Source: Acinetobacter sp. ANC 4648 (GTDB taxonomy: Bacteria > Pseudomonadota > Gammaproteobacteria > Pseudomonadales > Moraxellaceae). Taken from it: a stretch of 64,000 nt of DNA. The position numbers and the translations under genes are program-made. Positions 30,089-38,730 of this stretch are shown here, piece by piece. Where the stretch lies: positions 1 to 64,000 of the forward strand of contig NZ_NEGI01000001.1 in NCBI RefSeq assembly GCF_002135345.1. The letters run 5' to 3'. The first letter of the stretch is position 1; the number at the start of each line of letters is the position of its first letter. The notes under the pieces are model-generated. The model ran no database searches and was not told where the DNA came from. It was given only the letters and a program-made list of their open reading frames with translations.

Positions 30089-30141
30089 ATTAAAGATAGT
30101 TCATTAAGGCTCATTTTGAGCCTTTTTATTTAAGCTTATTT

Positions 30142-30567
30142 CTATACGAGTCCAATAAAAATTAAATACACAAAATAATAACGCCCCAACTTAGCAATTG
30201 TTACCATCAATAAAAATCGCCAAAAATTTTCTCGCATTAAACCTGCAATCAAGGTAATAGGATCACCAATGACGGGCGTCCAGCTGAGCAATAAAGACCA
30301 AAATCCATATTTTTGATACATGATTTCAGCTTTTAACATTTTAGCTTCAGAAACAGGAAACCATTTCTTATCTTTAAATTGCTCTATTTTTAGTCCCAAA
30401 TACCAATTTACACATGAACCTAAAATATTACCTACAGAGGCAACTAAAATCAGTAACAAAGCAGAATATTGAGCTTGAACCAACATACCAATCAATACAG
30501 CTTCTGACTGTAAAGGCAGTAACGTGGCTGCACCAAAAGCTGAAATAAATAATAAAATGTAAGCCAT
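30142..30567 (-). CDS. YqaA/DedA-like small membrane protein
   Basis: A 141-residue inner-membrane protein with the VTT/SNARE-associated pattern: FGAATLLPLQSEAVLIGML, the GNILGSCVNWYLG segment, and SWTPVIGDPITLIAGLMRENFWRF, which corresponds to the R-x3-P-x-G-DedA motif with Asp in place of the Arg region. YqaA proteins are short relatives of DedA flippase-like proteins. ATG 30567 (MAYILLF) is chosen over an upstream ATG whose peptide looks non-native. Confidence 0.75.
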   Translation of the reverse strand: MAYILLFISAFGAATLLPLQSEAVLIGMLVQAQYSALLLILVASVGNILGSCVNWYLGLKIEQFKDKKWFPVSEAKMLKAEIMYQKYGFWSLLLSWTPVIGDPITLIAGLMRENFWRFLLMVTIAKLGRYYFVYLIFIGLV

Positions 30568-30775
30568 CAAATAAATACGTCTGCAGACCAAATTTTAAAT
30601 TTTTGAGTCCAAAAAATGAGTGAAAACTACAAATCTCAACTCTTCAAATACCAAAAAATTTCATTAAACCAAAACATATTATGATGATTATCAAAACCTA
30701 TTTAAGACCATAAAATGCTGAAAATAAAAAATTTCATTTTAGCTACTATGAGGTTCAATCATTAATGCTCTGAGC

Positions 30776-31063
30776 TTACTTCAGCTTTAAAGCTTTTTTG
30801 GTTTTGAAGTACTCCCAATTTGCCCAGATAACAGCTAAACAAATCACCAAAATTCGCGCCCATTGATAACGCTGCGCAATAGGTTCTAATACTGCTCGCT
30901 GCATGACCTTGTCTGCTGAGTCCAGGTCAGTCAGTAAATTTTGAATATGAACAATTTCAGCAAAATATAAAATTAGGCATCCGGCAATACCTGCTATCAC
31001 ACTCCAATAGAGCTTCGGATTAACCTCTAGGATACGGGTCAAATTAATAAAAAATTCTTTCAT
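30776..31063 (-). CDS. Small uncharacterised membrane protein
   Basis: A 95-residue protein with two membrane helices (about 18-38 and 72-88) and a short loop between them (HIQNLLTDLDSADKVMQRAVLEPIAQRY), ending in a basic tail (FKTKKALKLK). No family is recognised. ATG 31063 has AGGAG at 6-nt spacing; an in-frame ATG 3 nt earlier is also possible. It follows the GST gene's end region on the same strand as a separate unit. Confidence 0.6.
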   Translation of the reverse strand: MKEFFINLTRILEVNPKLYWSVIAGIAGCLILYFAEIVHIQNLLTDLDSADKVMQRAVLEPIAQRYQWARILVICLAVIWANWEYFKTKKALKLK

Positions 31064-31130
31064 CATTTTCTCCTGACATGAAAAAACCACCTTTTAATGG
31101 TGGTTTTTTCAGTTTAGCATAAAAATATTT

Positions 31131-31748
31131 TTACACTTTAATCGACAAAGCTTTTTGTACAGCGGGTCTTGCAGTCATACGCTCAATATACTCTTTCACG
31201 TAAGGATAATCCTCAAGCTGAATCTGTTGCCATTCATATCGAAGAATCCAAGGCAGAATCGCCATATCTGCAATCGAATACTCACCTGCGACAAACTTTT
31301 GTCCAATCAATTGTTGATTCAATACATTGTATAAACGCTTTGTTTCTGTGACATAACGTTCAATGGCATAAGGAACGTGTTCTTTGGCAAATTTACTAAA
31401 GTGATGATTTTGACCCAACATTGGCCCCAAACCACCCATTTGCCACATCAACCATTGCTCTACCTCAACACGCTCTTGCTCATCCGTTGGATAATACAAA
31501 CCCGTTTTACGTCCTAAATATTGTAATATTGCACCTGACTCAAATACAGAAATCGACTGTCCATTGGGACCATCCTGATCAACAATCGCAGGAATTTTAT
31601 TATTTGGAGAAATTCGAAGAAAGTCTGCTTGGAATTGGTCATTTTCCAAAATATTGATTGGGAATATTTGATAATCCAGACCCATTTCTTCTAGTGCTAT
31701 TGTAATTTTATGACCATTGGGAGTTCCCCAATAATATAGATCAATCAT
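31131..31748 (-). CDS. YfcG-type glutathione S-transferase
   Basis: A 205-residue GST of the nu class. From memory it matches E. coli YfcG closely: IDLYYWGTPNGHKITIALEE, then FLRISPNNKIPAIVD, ESGAILQYLGRKTGL and GGLGPMLGQNHHF. YfcG has disulfide-bond oxidoreductase and GSH-dependent peroxidase activity rather than classical conjugation. The N-terminal thioredoxin-like domain keeps TPNGHK, with Thr and Asn near the glutathione thiol. It is monocistronic. Confidence 0.88.
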   Translation of the reverse strand: MIDLYYWGTPNGHKITIALEEMGLDYQIFPINILENDQFQADFLRISPNNKIPAIVDQDGPNGQSISVFESGAILQYLGRKTGLYYPTDEQERVEVEQWLMWQMGGLGPMLGQNHHFSKFAKEHVPYAIERYVTETKRLYNVLNQQLIGQKFVAGEYSIADMAILPWILRYEWQQIQLEDYPYVKEYIERMTARPAVQKALSIKV

Positions 31749-31907
31749 GTTGGTTACCTTTTGCCTTTCTCGTTTTTTACATCACATTATTGAGCTTTAT
31801 CGCTAGTTATAGCATGTTTTATTACAATAAACAGTAGAATTTAATCGATGTAATCAGGCTATTGAACAAGCTATTCTCAAAAAAATTTAATTATTTCTGA
31901 GTTTTTT

Positions 31908-31938
31908 CTTGAAATCTAAAAAAGTAATCCTATATTTA
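31908..31938 (+). promoter_or_regulatory. Sigma-32-like heat-shock promoter of hsp20
   Basis: CTTGAAA at 31908-31914, a 14-nt spacer, then CCTATATTTA at 31929-31938. This matches the RpoH pattern CTTGAAA-N11-16-CCCCATNT except in part of the -10. Transcription should begin near 31943. Confidence 0.65.
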
Positions 31939-31941
31939 AGG

Positions 31942-32026
31942 TACAGCAATAATTGCTGTAGGTTCTGCAAATGCAGAGATAAAAATCTTATTTATACAAC
32001 TTTGCTAATTTTAGGAGGTTTTATCA
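31942..32026 (+). promoter_or_regulatory. ROSE-like RNA thermometer in the hsp20 leader
   Basis: An 85-nt leader with three hairpins: 31942-31960 (arm TACAGCA), 31964-31977 (arm TCTGC) and the Shine-Dalgarno hairpin 31998-32021. In the last, UUGCU (32002-32006) pairs with AGGAG(G) (32013-32018) across a 4-nt loop, with a G-G opposition, the hallmark of ROSE elements controlling small heat-shock genes. All six Shine-Dalgarno bases lie in the stem. Confidence 0.7.
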
Positions 32027-32485
32027 ATGAGCAATTTAAGTCTCAGTCCATTATTCCGTCGCAGCATTGGTTTTGACCGACTCAATGACTTGTTCGATTA
32101 TGCTATGCAAAGCGAAACACCAAATTATCCACTATATAATATTGAAAAAACGGGTGACAACAACTATCGCATAGTTGTGGCTACAGCTGGTTTTACCGAA
32201 GATCAACTTGAGATTAATCTTGAAAATCAAGTACTCACGATCACAGGAAAATCCGTTGAAGAAAAGTCAGATACGACCGTTGAATTTTTACACAAAGGTA
32301 TTTCTGATCGTTCATTTAAACTCTCTTTACGCTTAGATGAACATATTGAGGTGCAACGAGCAGACTATGAAAATGGTTTATTAAAAATAGAATTGCAACG
32401 TATTATTCCTGAAGAAAAGTTACCTCGGCATATTCCAATTGGCCAAAAAGTAACACAACAGCTTGCTTCACCTGAAGCAAAATAA
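32027..32485 (+). CDS. Small heat-shock protein, Hsp20/IbpA family
   Basis: A 152-residue ATP-independent holdase. The alpha-crystallin domain spans about 38-130: YPLYNIEKTGDNNYRIVVATAGF, then ENQVLTITGKS, and the A-DYENGLLKIEL motif near 115-125. The C-terminal tail has the conserved P-RHIPI element (an I-x-I-like anchor). Heat regulation is visible in the sequence: a sigma-32-like promoter and a ROSE-like leader precede it. A terminator follows. Confidence 0.93.
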   Translation: MSNLSLSPLFRRSIGFDRLNDLFDYAMQSETPNYPLYNIEKTGDNNYRIVVATAGFTEDQLEINLENQVLTITGKSVEEKSDTTVEFLHKGISDRSFKLSLRLDEHIEVQRADYENGLLKIELQRIIPEEKLPRHIPIGQKVTQQLASPEAK

Positions 32486-32495
32486 GTCAAAAAAG

Positions 32496-32521
32496 AAAAG
32501 ACCAGTTAATACTGGTCTTTT
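32496..32521 (+). terminator. hsp20 terminator
   Basis: An 11-bp perfect stem (arm AAAAGACCAGT), loop TAAT, followed by T-rich sequence. Confidence 0.85.
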
Positions 32522-32559
32522 CTTTTGCATTTCGATTTTAAAAACAGAATAGAAGCCAT

Positions 32560-32589
32560 AAAAAAGCACTGCTTATGCAGTGCTTTTTT
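32560..32589 (-). terminator. infC terminator
   Basis: A 13-bp perfect stem (32560-32572 with 32577-32589, arm AAAAAAGCACTGC), loop TTAT. It ends the thrS-infC transcript before rpmI, confirming that these are separate units. Confidence 0.88.
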
Positions 32590-32603
32590 GACAATCAAGC
32601 TGC

Positions 32604-33155
32604 TTACTTTTTCTTTTTCGGTCCAAGTAGCATACCCATTTGACGACCTTCCATTTTCGGTGACTGTTCAATCACACCAAAATCAGCCACGTCAGCTTCA
32701 ATTTTTTGTAATTGAGCAAGACCGATTTGTTGGTGAGCCATCTCACGACCACGGAAACGCAAAGTAATTTTAACTTTGTTGCCTTCTTCAAGAAACTTCA
32801 GAATTGAGCGAAGTTTAATGTTGTAATCACCAATGTCTGTACCTGGACGCAACTTAATTTCTTTAACCTGAACTTGATGCTGCTTTTTCTTCGCATCTTT
32901 TTGCTTTTGCTTCAGATCAAATAAATGTTTGTTGAAATCCATAATTTTACAAACAGGTGGCTCGGCATTGGCAACAATCTCAACAAGATCAAGCTCAACT
33001 TCTTCCGCAGCACGCAACGCTTCAGCAAGTGAAACGATACCTTTTTGTTCCCCATCTGCAGCAACGAGACGTACTTCTTTCGCTTTGATCTCGTCATTTA
33101 ATGCAGGACGATTGCTTTTAGCACCTTGTTGTTGGTTACGGTCAGGCTGTTTAAT
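32604..33155 (-). CDS. infC: Translation initiation factor IF-3, AUU start
   Basis: A 183-residue factor that keeps 30S subunits free and proofreads initiation. The N-domain ([21 protein letters not shown]) and C-domain ([19 protein letters not shown]) are intact. The start is ATT at 33155, giving [15 protein letters not shown], with GGAG 8 nt upstream inside the end of thrS. An in-frame ATA at 33161 is too close to that site. The first AUG in frame would remove a third of the N-domain. The AUU start is the known basis for IF-3 autoregulation in E. coli. Confidence 0.93.
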   Translation of the reverse strand: MKQPDRNQQQGAKSNRPALNDEIKAKEVRLVAADGEQKGIVSLAEALRAAEEVELDLVEIVANAEPPVCKIMDFNKHLFDLKQKQKDAKKKQHQVQVKEIKLRPGTDIGDYNIKLRSILKFLEEGNKVKITLRFRGREMAHQQIGLAQLQKIEADVADFGVIEQSPKMEGRQMGMLLGPKKKK

Positions 33156-33160
33156 CTTTA

Positions 33161-35083
33161 TTACTCCACAATATACCGGCCACGTTCGGCTACGGCTGCT
33201 TTCACTAGGTCAACAAATGCATCAATTGACATAGTACCTAAATTTGTTCCAGAACGAGTACGAACATTGACTGTACCTTCCTCTACTTCACGGTCACCAA
33301 GAACCAATAAGTAAGGAATACGTTCTAATGTACGTTCACGAATCTTAAAGCCGATTTTCTCATTTCTCAAGTCTGAAATTGCTCGAATTCCATTTTCTTT
33401 GAGTTTTGCGACCACTTGCTCACATGCAACCGCCTGAGAATCGGTAATATTCATTACACATGCTTGAACTGGAGCCAACCATGGTGGCATAAAGCCCGCG
33501 TAATGTTCGATTAGTATACCAATAAAACGTTCAAAACTACCAAGAATTGCACGATGTAACATAACAGGATGATCACGATCATTATCTTCTGTTACATATG
33601 AAGCATCTAAACGTAACGGCATGTTCGGATCATACTGAATTGTACCGCATTGCCAGATCCGACCTAAACAATCTTTTAAAGAGAATTCAATTTTCGGACC
33701 ATAGAATGCACCTTCACCCGGTTGTAAATCCCAAGGTAACCCTGCTGCATCCAAAGCATCAGACAATGCTTTTTCTGCACTATCCCACATTTCTTCTGTA
33801 CCTACACGGTTTTCAGGACGTGTAGATAGTTTCATTTGTACTTCTTCAAAGCCAAAGTCTTTATAAACGTCCAAAGTCAGTTTAATAAAATCTTCTACTT
33901 CTTTAGCGACTTGCTCAGCCGTACAGAAAATGTGCGCATCATCTTGAGTAAAACCACGAACACGCATAATTCCGTGTAACGAACCTGATGGTTCATTACG
34001 ATGACATGAACCAAACTCAGCTAAACGAATTGGAAGATCACGATAAGACTTTAAACCTTGATTAAAGACTTGTACATGACAAGGACAATTCATTGGCTTC
34101 ACAGCATAGTTACGGCTCTCAGAATGAGTCGTGAACATGTTCTCTGCATAATTCGCTGCATGCCCTGATTTTTCCCACAAAGAAATATCAACCACTTGTG
34201 GTGTTTTAATTTCTTGATAACCATTTTCTTCCTGAACTTTACGCATATATTGTTCAAGAACTTGGTAAATAGTCCAACCATTCGGATGCCAGAACACCAT
34301 ACCAGGTGCTTCTTCTTGCATATGGAATAGGTCAAGTGCTTTACCAATTTTACGGTGGTCACGTTTTTCTGCCTCTTCGATACGTTTTACATAAGCAGCC
34401 AGTTCTTTTTTATCTGCCCAAGCTGTACCGTAGATACGTTGTAACTGTTCATTCTTTGCATCACCGCGCCAGTAAGCACCAGAGATTTTAGTCAGCTTGA
34501 ATGATTTTAAGAATTTAGTGTTTGGTACGTGCGGCCCACGACACATATCCAAATAATCTTGATGATAGTATAAGCCCATTTGTGTTTCTTCAGGCATGTC
34601 TGCAATCAAGCGTAATTTATAATCTTCGCCACGCGCTGTGAACTCTTTGATCACTTCATCACGTGGTGTCATTTTTTTCAAGACGTCATAGTCTTGATCA
34701 ATGAGCTTTTTCATTCGCGCTTCAATCGCGGCCATGTCATCTAAAGTGAATGGACGTGGCATCCAGATGTCATAGTAGAAACCTTCTTCAATGACTGGAC
34801 CAATGACCATTTTTGCTTCAGGGAACAATTGCTTAACTGCATGCCCGACTAAATGTGCACAAGAGTGGCGAATAATTTCTACGCCTTCTTGATTTTTAGG
34901 CGTGATAATTTCTAATGTTGCATCTTCAGTAATTAAATCACTTGCATCTACTAAGCGACCATTTACACGCCCTGCAACTGTATTTTTCGCAAGACCCGGT
35001 CCAATACTTTGCGCAACTTCCATGACAGAAACTGCTTGATCAAAAGTTTTTTGATCGCCATTTGGCAATGTGATAATCGGCAT
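33161..35083 (-). CDS. thrS: Threonine-tRNA ligase
   Basis: The 640-residue class II ligase. The TGS domain is 1-62 ([18 protein letters not shown]), the editing domain has the [15 protein letters not shown] motif, and the catalytic core has [10 protein letters not shown] (zinc Cys), [25 protein letters not shown] and [20 protein letters not shown]. The anticodon-binding domain forms the C-terminus. ATG 35083 has AAGGA with 8-nt spacing. The leader carries an operator-like tRNA mimic. infC starts right at the stop. Confidence 0.98.
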   Translation of the reverse strand: MPIITLPNGDQKTFDQAVSVMEVAQSIGPGLAKNTVAGRVNGRLVDASDLITEDATLEIITPKNQEGVEIIRHSCAHLVGHAVKQLFPEAKMVIGPVIEEGFYYDIWMPRPFTLDDMAAIEARMKKLIDQDYDVLKKMTPRDEVIKEFTARGEDYKLRLIADMPEETQMGLYYHQDYLDMCRGPHVPNTKFLKSFKLTKISGAYWRGDAKNEQLQRIYGTAWADKKELAAYVKRIEEAEKRDHRKIGKALDLFHMQEEAPGMVFWHPNGWTIYQVLEQYMRKVQEENGYQEIKTPQVVDISLWEKSGHAANYAENMFTTHSESRNYAVKPMNCPCHVQVFNQGLKSYRDLPIRLAEFGSCHRNEPSGSLHGIMRVRGFTQDDAHIFCTAEQVAKEVEDFIKLTLDVYKDFGFEEVQMKLSTRPENRVGTEEMWDSAEKALSDALDAAGLPWDLQPGEGAFYGPKIEFSLKDCLGRIWQCGTIQYDPNMPLRLDASYVTEDNDRDHPVMLHRAILGSFERFIGILIEHYAGFMPPWLAPVQACVMNITDSQAVACEQVVAKLKENGIRAISDLRNEKIGFKIRERTLERIPYLLVLGDREVEEGTVNVRTRSGTNLGTMSIDAFVDLVKAAVAERGRYIVE

Positions 35084-35100
35084 AAGAAAAATCCTTAAGG

Positions 35101-35160
35101 AGTGATGCCCCGTACAATGGAGCATGTCACCGCGAGATTATGATCGAGGAAGATCCTCAA
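35101..35160 (-). promoter_or_regulatory. thrS translational operator resembling tRNA-Thr
   Basis: Read on the minus strand, a stem-loop at 35130-35102 (7 bp with one G-U, then a 2-nt bulge and 3 bp) displays a 7-nt loop at 35118-35112 with sequence AUUGUAC. This has the anticodon-loop pattern U33-UGU-A37, and UGU is a threonine anticodon. Upstream a second stem (35160-35144, 7 bp) is separated by an AU-rich linker. The order and spacing before the Shine-Dalgarno (35096-35092) mirror E. coli thrS operator domains 4, 3 and 2. Confidence 0.7.
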
Positions 35161-35336
35161 GATAAAATCGGTGGAACAGAATAAAAGTGTGTGAAATTTT
35201 ACACCTTTGTTGAATATTTATAAACCTTTGTCTTAAATTAATCTAAATTTTAGTTTTGATTTTATCAAAGCACTCATTTATGATCGCCGCGCGAAACTTA
35301 AGTGACTTTAAAATCATAAAACGAATAGATAATTAA

Positions 35337-36114
35337 ATGAATTCGGTAAACTTAATAAAACTTACTTCAACAATACTTATTGGCTTTACATTAACTGCTT
35401 GTGGCGGTGGTTCTAGCGATAATCAACAAACATCAAACTCTCCCAATGCACAAAACTAGCCTGAAAAACTTGAATGTAGCAATGGAATTCCAAAAAACCC
35501 AAAAACAACAGGTTCAGGTTTTTATGATGTAGTATGAACAAAGAATTACAGTATTCAGTTCATATACAACGGATTGGCCTTTCAGGCAGGAAAATTTCTG
35601 AACTGTTTACTTATACTATTAATTCAGAAGGTCAAAAAGAATATAAATATATCTCCAATAGTTTGATTAATTATCTGATTTAGCAAAATCCAGAGATTGG
35701 AGAAAAAATTAAGAATAGCACACTCACTTTTCCTCAAGGATCAAGCATAAGTTTCAATGATCAAGAAATTTATAATGTCCCCATCCTATCCTTTGACATA
35801 GATGATAATTATGACACTAAATCATTAGAAGAATATGCTAAACAACGGGAACTTGGTGCTAACCAAAGTTGAAAAAAGACAACTTTGGCGGTGTCAATGT
35901 TATCTATGCCATCGACAAAACGATAGAAAAATATGTCTACGCTGTCGACCCTGCAGTCGAAATGAATGGTAAAATTTATGACACTGAATGGGTGATTCCT
36001 GATCATCATTTAGAATATGCTAATAATCATGAAAAAGGCATAGAGATTAATGGGTTATATTTTAACAAAATTGCGATTAAGACACTTACAGATGCCGTTA
36101 ATGCAGCTGAATAA
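35337..36114 (+). pseudogene. Decayed lipoprotein gene
   Basis: It starts as a lipoprotein: MNSVNLIKLTSTILIGFT, ending LTAC with a GGGSS linker. A TAG at 35457 interrupts it. The same frame continues with PEKLECSNGIPKNPK and then shifts to the frame of ATG 35534 (ELQYSVHIQRIG), which has a TAG at 35681 and a TGA at 35870. The last part continues in a third frame from 35869 (KKDNFGGVNVIYAIDK) to the stop at 36112. Two frameshifts and at least two in-frame stops make it clearly dead. The family is unknown. The lipobox and Gly/Ser linker are reminiscent of the intact lipoprotein at 59097. Confidence 0.8.
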
Positions 36115-36157
36115 TTCCATAAACATATTCAAAGCCATTGTATAACGGCTTTTTATA

Positions 36158-36997
36158 TTACTCTCTAAAGATATCCCACACTTCAAAAGCTGGATTTTTA
36201 TAACAATATAATTTTCCAAATTGCGGAATAATCGCTTCGCTTTGAGTGGATCTTAAAAGACAAAATCATCGACCATAATTTTAGAGTTTTTCGGAACATT
36301 GGCTAACTCTTGATTAGATCTACGTCCATATAACACATGCAAATGACTACCTTTGGGATAAACCTAATCCACCATCCAATAAGCCACTATAAAGAATCAA
36401 AGCGTTGCAGTGATGTAGAAATTTAATTACTCTGAATCAAAATCACTCGCTTTAAGCAACATTGAACCAATGGATAAATTATTACAGACGCTATGTTTTA
36501 CGTGAAAATTTGAGCTTACATCACCATTAAAACATTGATCATTTTATAGAAATTTATATTGAATCAATTGGATATATTGCTGATGAATAGCTTGCGAATT
36601 CTGACACACCACATCTGATTTTTTATAATAGAGGATAGCTTTGCCACACGATTATCATAGCCCATCACAAACCTGAACAAATTAAATATTCTGAATGATC
36701 TGTAATAAATAAATCAAAGCTTGCTTTGATTGAACACCACCACGATGTAACCCCACATCAATTTCAATGTTAATTTTTACCTACACAGCAAACTGCTTTG
36801 CCACATCTAAATAACACTGGGTTTGTAATTGCTCACTGAGTAATTTTAATAAGTTCAGACAGGCCAATGATTTAATCACTACACGTGGCTGTAAATGCTA
36901 GACATGAGAGAGTTGTATTTGACATATAAATATTCTGCTCAAGTGCCTATTGATAACCTGACCAATTTAACCACATCGCTTGATGCACATCATTCAT
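36158..36997 (-). pseudogene. Decayed D-threonine aldolase/DSD1-family PLP enzyme
   Basis: Minus-strand fragments in several frames recall the DSD1/D-threonine aldolase family: PRVVIKSLACLNLL, then INIEIDVGLHRGGVQ (the family's EID-GLHR-G motif), SHLHVLYGRRSNQELANV with KIMVDDFVF, and a good C-terminus RSTQSEAIIPQFGKLY ending EVWDIFRE-stop at 36158. Many stops and shifts intervene. Its ATG (36997) overlaps the stop of the upstream ceramidase-like gene by 4 nt (ATGA), so it was once translationally coupled to it. Confidence 0.75.
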
Positions 36998-38730
36998 CCT
37001 CCCCCTCCTTGGCTGGCTGCAGTTTTTACATTGCCATGATTTGTTCTTTTGGCTAATTCTTGTTTCGGGATAGGTTTAGGACGTGTACTTTGATCATACT
37101 CACGTAAATCTTTAGCAATACAGAGTTGCTGTGCCAATTGCTGAAATTTGAATTGAACAGCACTTAAAGTCCATTGTCCAAATAAAGTATGCCCGCCTTC
37201 ATAAGCTTGCTGCTGATATTCTTCAAAGGTCGTGATATAGCCCATATAATCATTACAATAAGAGCTTAACCAGACATCTTTAATATTTGGATTTAACGCT
37301 ACTATCTTTTGAACAGTTTTCATCACCCGCTGCCCTGCTATAGTGGTTATTTCTCCCGGGCAACACACCAAAACTAAAGGCCCTAATTGAATAAGTTGCA
37401 ACGGCACAACACTCGGTACTAAGGGGCTATCTTGAATTGCTCCTGCTTTGATTTGTTTATTCATTTCACCAATCAACGGATCAAAAATTCCCGGTATAAC
37501 ATCAACATTTTGTCCGAGTATTTTTTTATCTCCAGCCTCCATCACAATATTTTTCACACCTTGCGAAGCGTATAAGGCTTGGTATTTTGCATACTGCGGT
37601 GAATCTGGATTGGCTAAGCGTTTCTTTCTGACCCATTGCGCTAAAATGGACATCCCATGAGTAAAAACTTTAGGCGCACCATGACCATCGACAGGTGTTC
37701 CTGCAAAAAAAGCCTGACCATGACAGGGCTGACTGGTTCGAGCATCAACAATACCTTTTGAAAATTCAGCTGGAATCTCGATATTACTCAAATCAACATA
37801 AGTACATAGCGCATCAATTTCACCTTCAATCCTATTTAGAGGTTGAGATAATGCCTGTAACGCGAGCTCACTTTGATAACGCCCATTCTGTTGTGCATAT
37901 TGATACTCTTGTTCACCTTGAATTTGATCACGTATTTTTTGCTGCTTATGTCCATGAAAATGCGGTGATACATCTCCGGCTGTGGCTTGAGCAAAAATTG
38001 CAACCGGATTGATCAGACCTTTTTGTTTTAAAAACTCTTCACTTAACGTTGCTGCATAGCCTTTATTATCGCCATCGTAGGCGTTTAAAGTATTTCCTAA
38101 ACAAGTAGCATGTACCCCAAAGAAAGAGATAAAAGACTGTAACTGATTCTGACGATAAAAACCGATCAACTGCATTCTACGATTTAATGCTAAATGGGTC
38201 TCTTGCTCTGTTCGTGGTAATACCTCAGGATTACGGTTATAGGCTTTGATGGATCGATTCCATGCTATCGGGGTGATGTCATCAAATTGGATGCTCGTGA
38301 TAGAGATTTCAGTATCTTCTGCGTGTTGTAAGGCATTGCAAATACTCTCGACAATTGCTTGAATCACCGCATCTAAATGCTCAGGGATAAAACCTGGCGT
38401 TGGCATATTATACAGTGCTTCATACCCACAACCACCCGGACCTGAATGCGTATGCGTTGCCATCAAAACCAATTGTTGTTCTTGAAAAGATGAACCTAAG
38501 CGTTGTTGTAATTGTTTAATTGCCTCGCTACGCATAGCATGTGTAATACAGCCAAAATCTAGACAACAAAATATGAGTGGAGTAGATAAATAATGTTGAA
38601 TCGAAATGCTACGTGCATATAAAGCGGTCCGTTTTTTATCAGCTCGATGTGTCCACATTCCATAGCCAAACATGGCATAACCTTTGGGAATAATATGTAT
38701 TTCTTGTTTATCCCACCCTACTTTATACAT
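36994..38730 (-). CDS. Neutral/alkaline ceramidase-fold hydrolase without signal peptide
   Basis: A 578-residue protein with the N-terminal domain of neutral ceramidases: MATHTHSGPGG (His-x-His metal ligands), the DGDNKGYAATLSEE segment after VHATCLGN, and FAQATAGDVSPHF, whose Ser corresponds to the ceramidase nucleophile. There is no signal peptide (start MYKVGWDKQEI at 38730, after AAGGAAG), so it should be cytosolic, unlike secreted ceramidases. The C-terminal immunoglobulin-like domain of ceramidase is not evident. It probably hydrolyses another amide. It was coupled to a PLP enzyme that is now a pseudogene. Confidence 0.75.
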   Translation of the reverse strand: MYKVGWDKQEIHIIPKGYAMFGYGMWTHRADKKRTALYARSISIQHYLSTPLIFCCLDFGCITHAMRSEAIKQLQQRLGSSFQEQQLVLMATHTHSGPGGCGYEALYNMPTPGFIPEHLDAVIQAIVESICNALQHAEDTEISITSIQFDDITPIAWNRSIKAYNRNPEVLPRTEQETHLALNRRMQLIGFYRQNQLQSFISFFGVHATCLGNTLNAYDGDNKGYAATLSEEFLKQKGLINPVAIFAQATAGDVSPHFHGHKQQKIRDQIQGEQEYQYAQQNGRYQSELALQALSQPLNRIEGEIDALCTYVDLSNIEIPAEFSKGIVDARTSQPCHGQAFFAGTPVDGHGAPKVFTHGMSILAQWVRKKRLANPDSPQYAKYQALYASQGVKNIVMEAGDKKILGQNVDVIPGIFDPLIGEMNKQIKAGAIQDSPLVPSVVPLQLIQLGPLVLVCCPGEITTIAGQRVMKTVQKIVALNPNIKDVWLSSYCNDYMGYITTFEEYQQQAYEGGHTLFGQWTLSAVQFKFQQLAQQLCIAKDLREYDQSTRPKPIPKQELAKRTNHGNVKTAASQGGGG

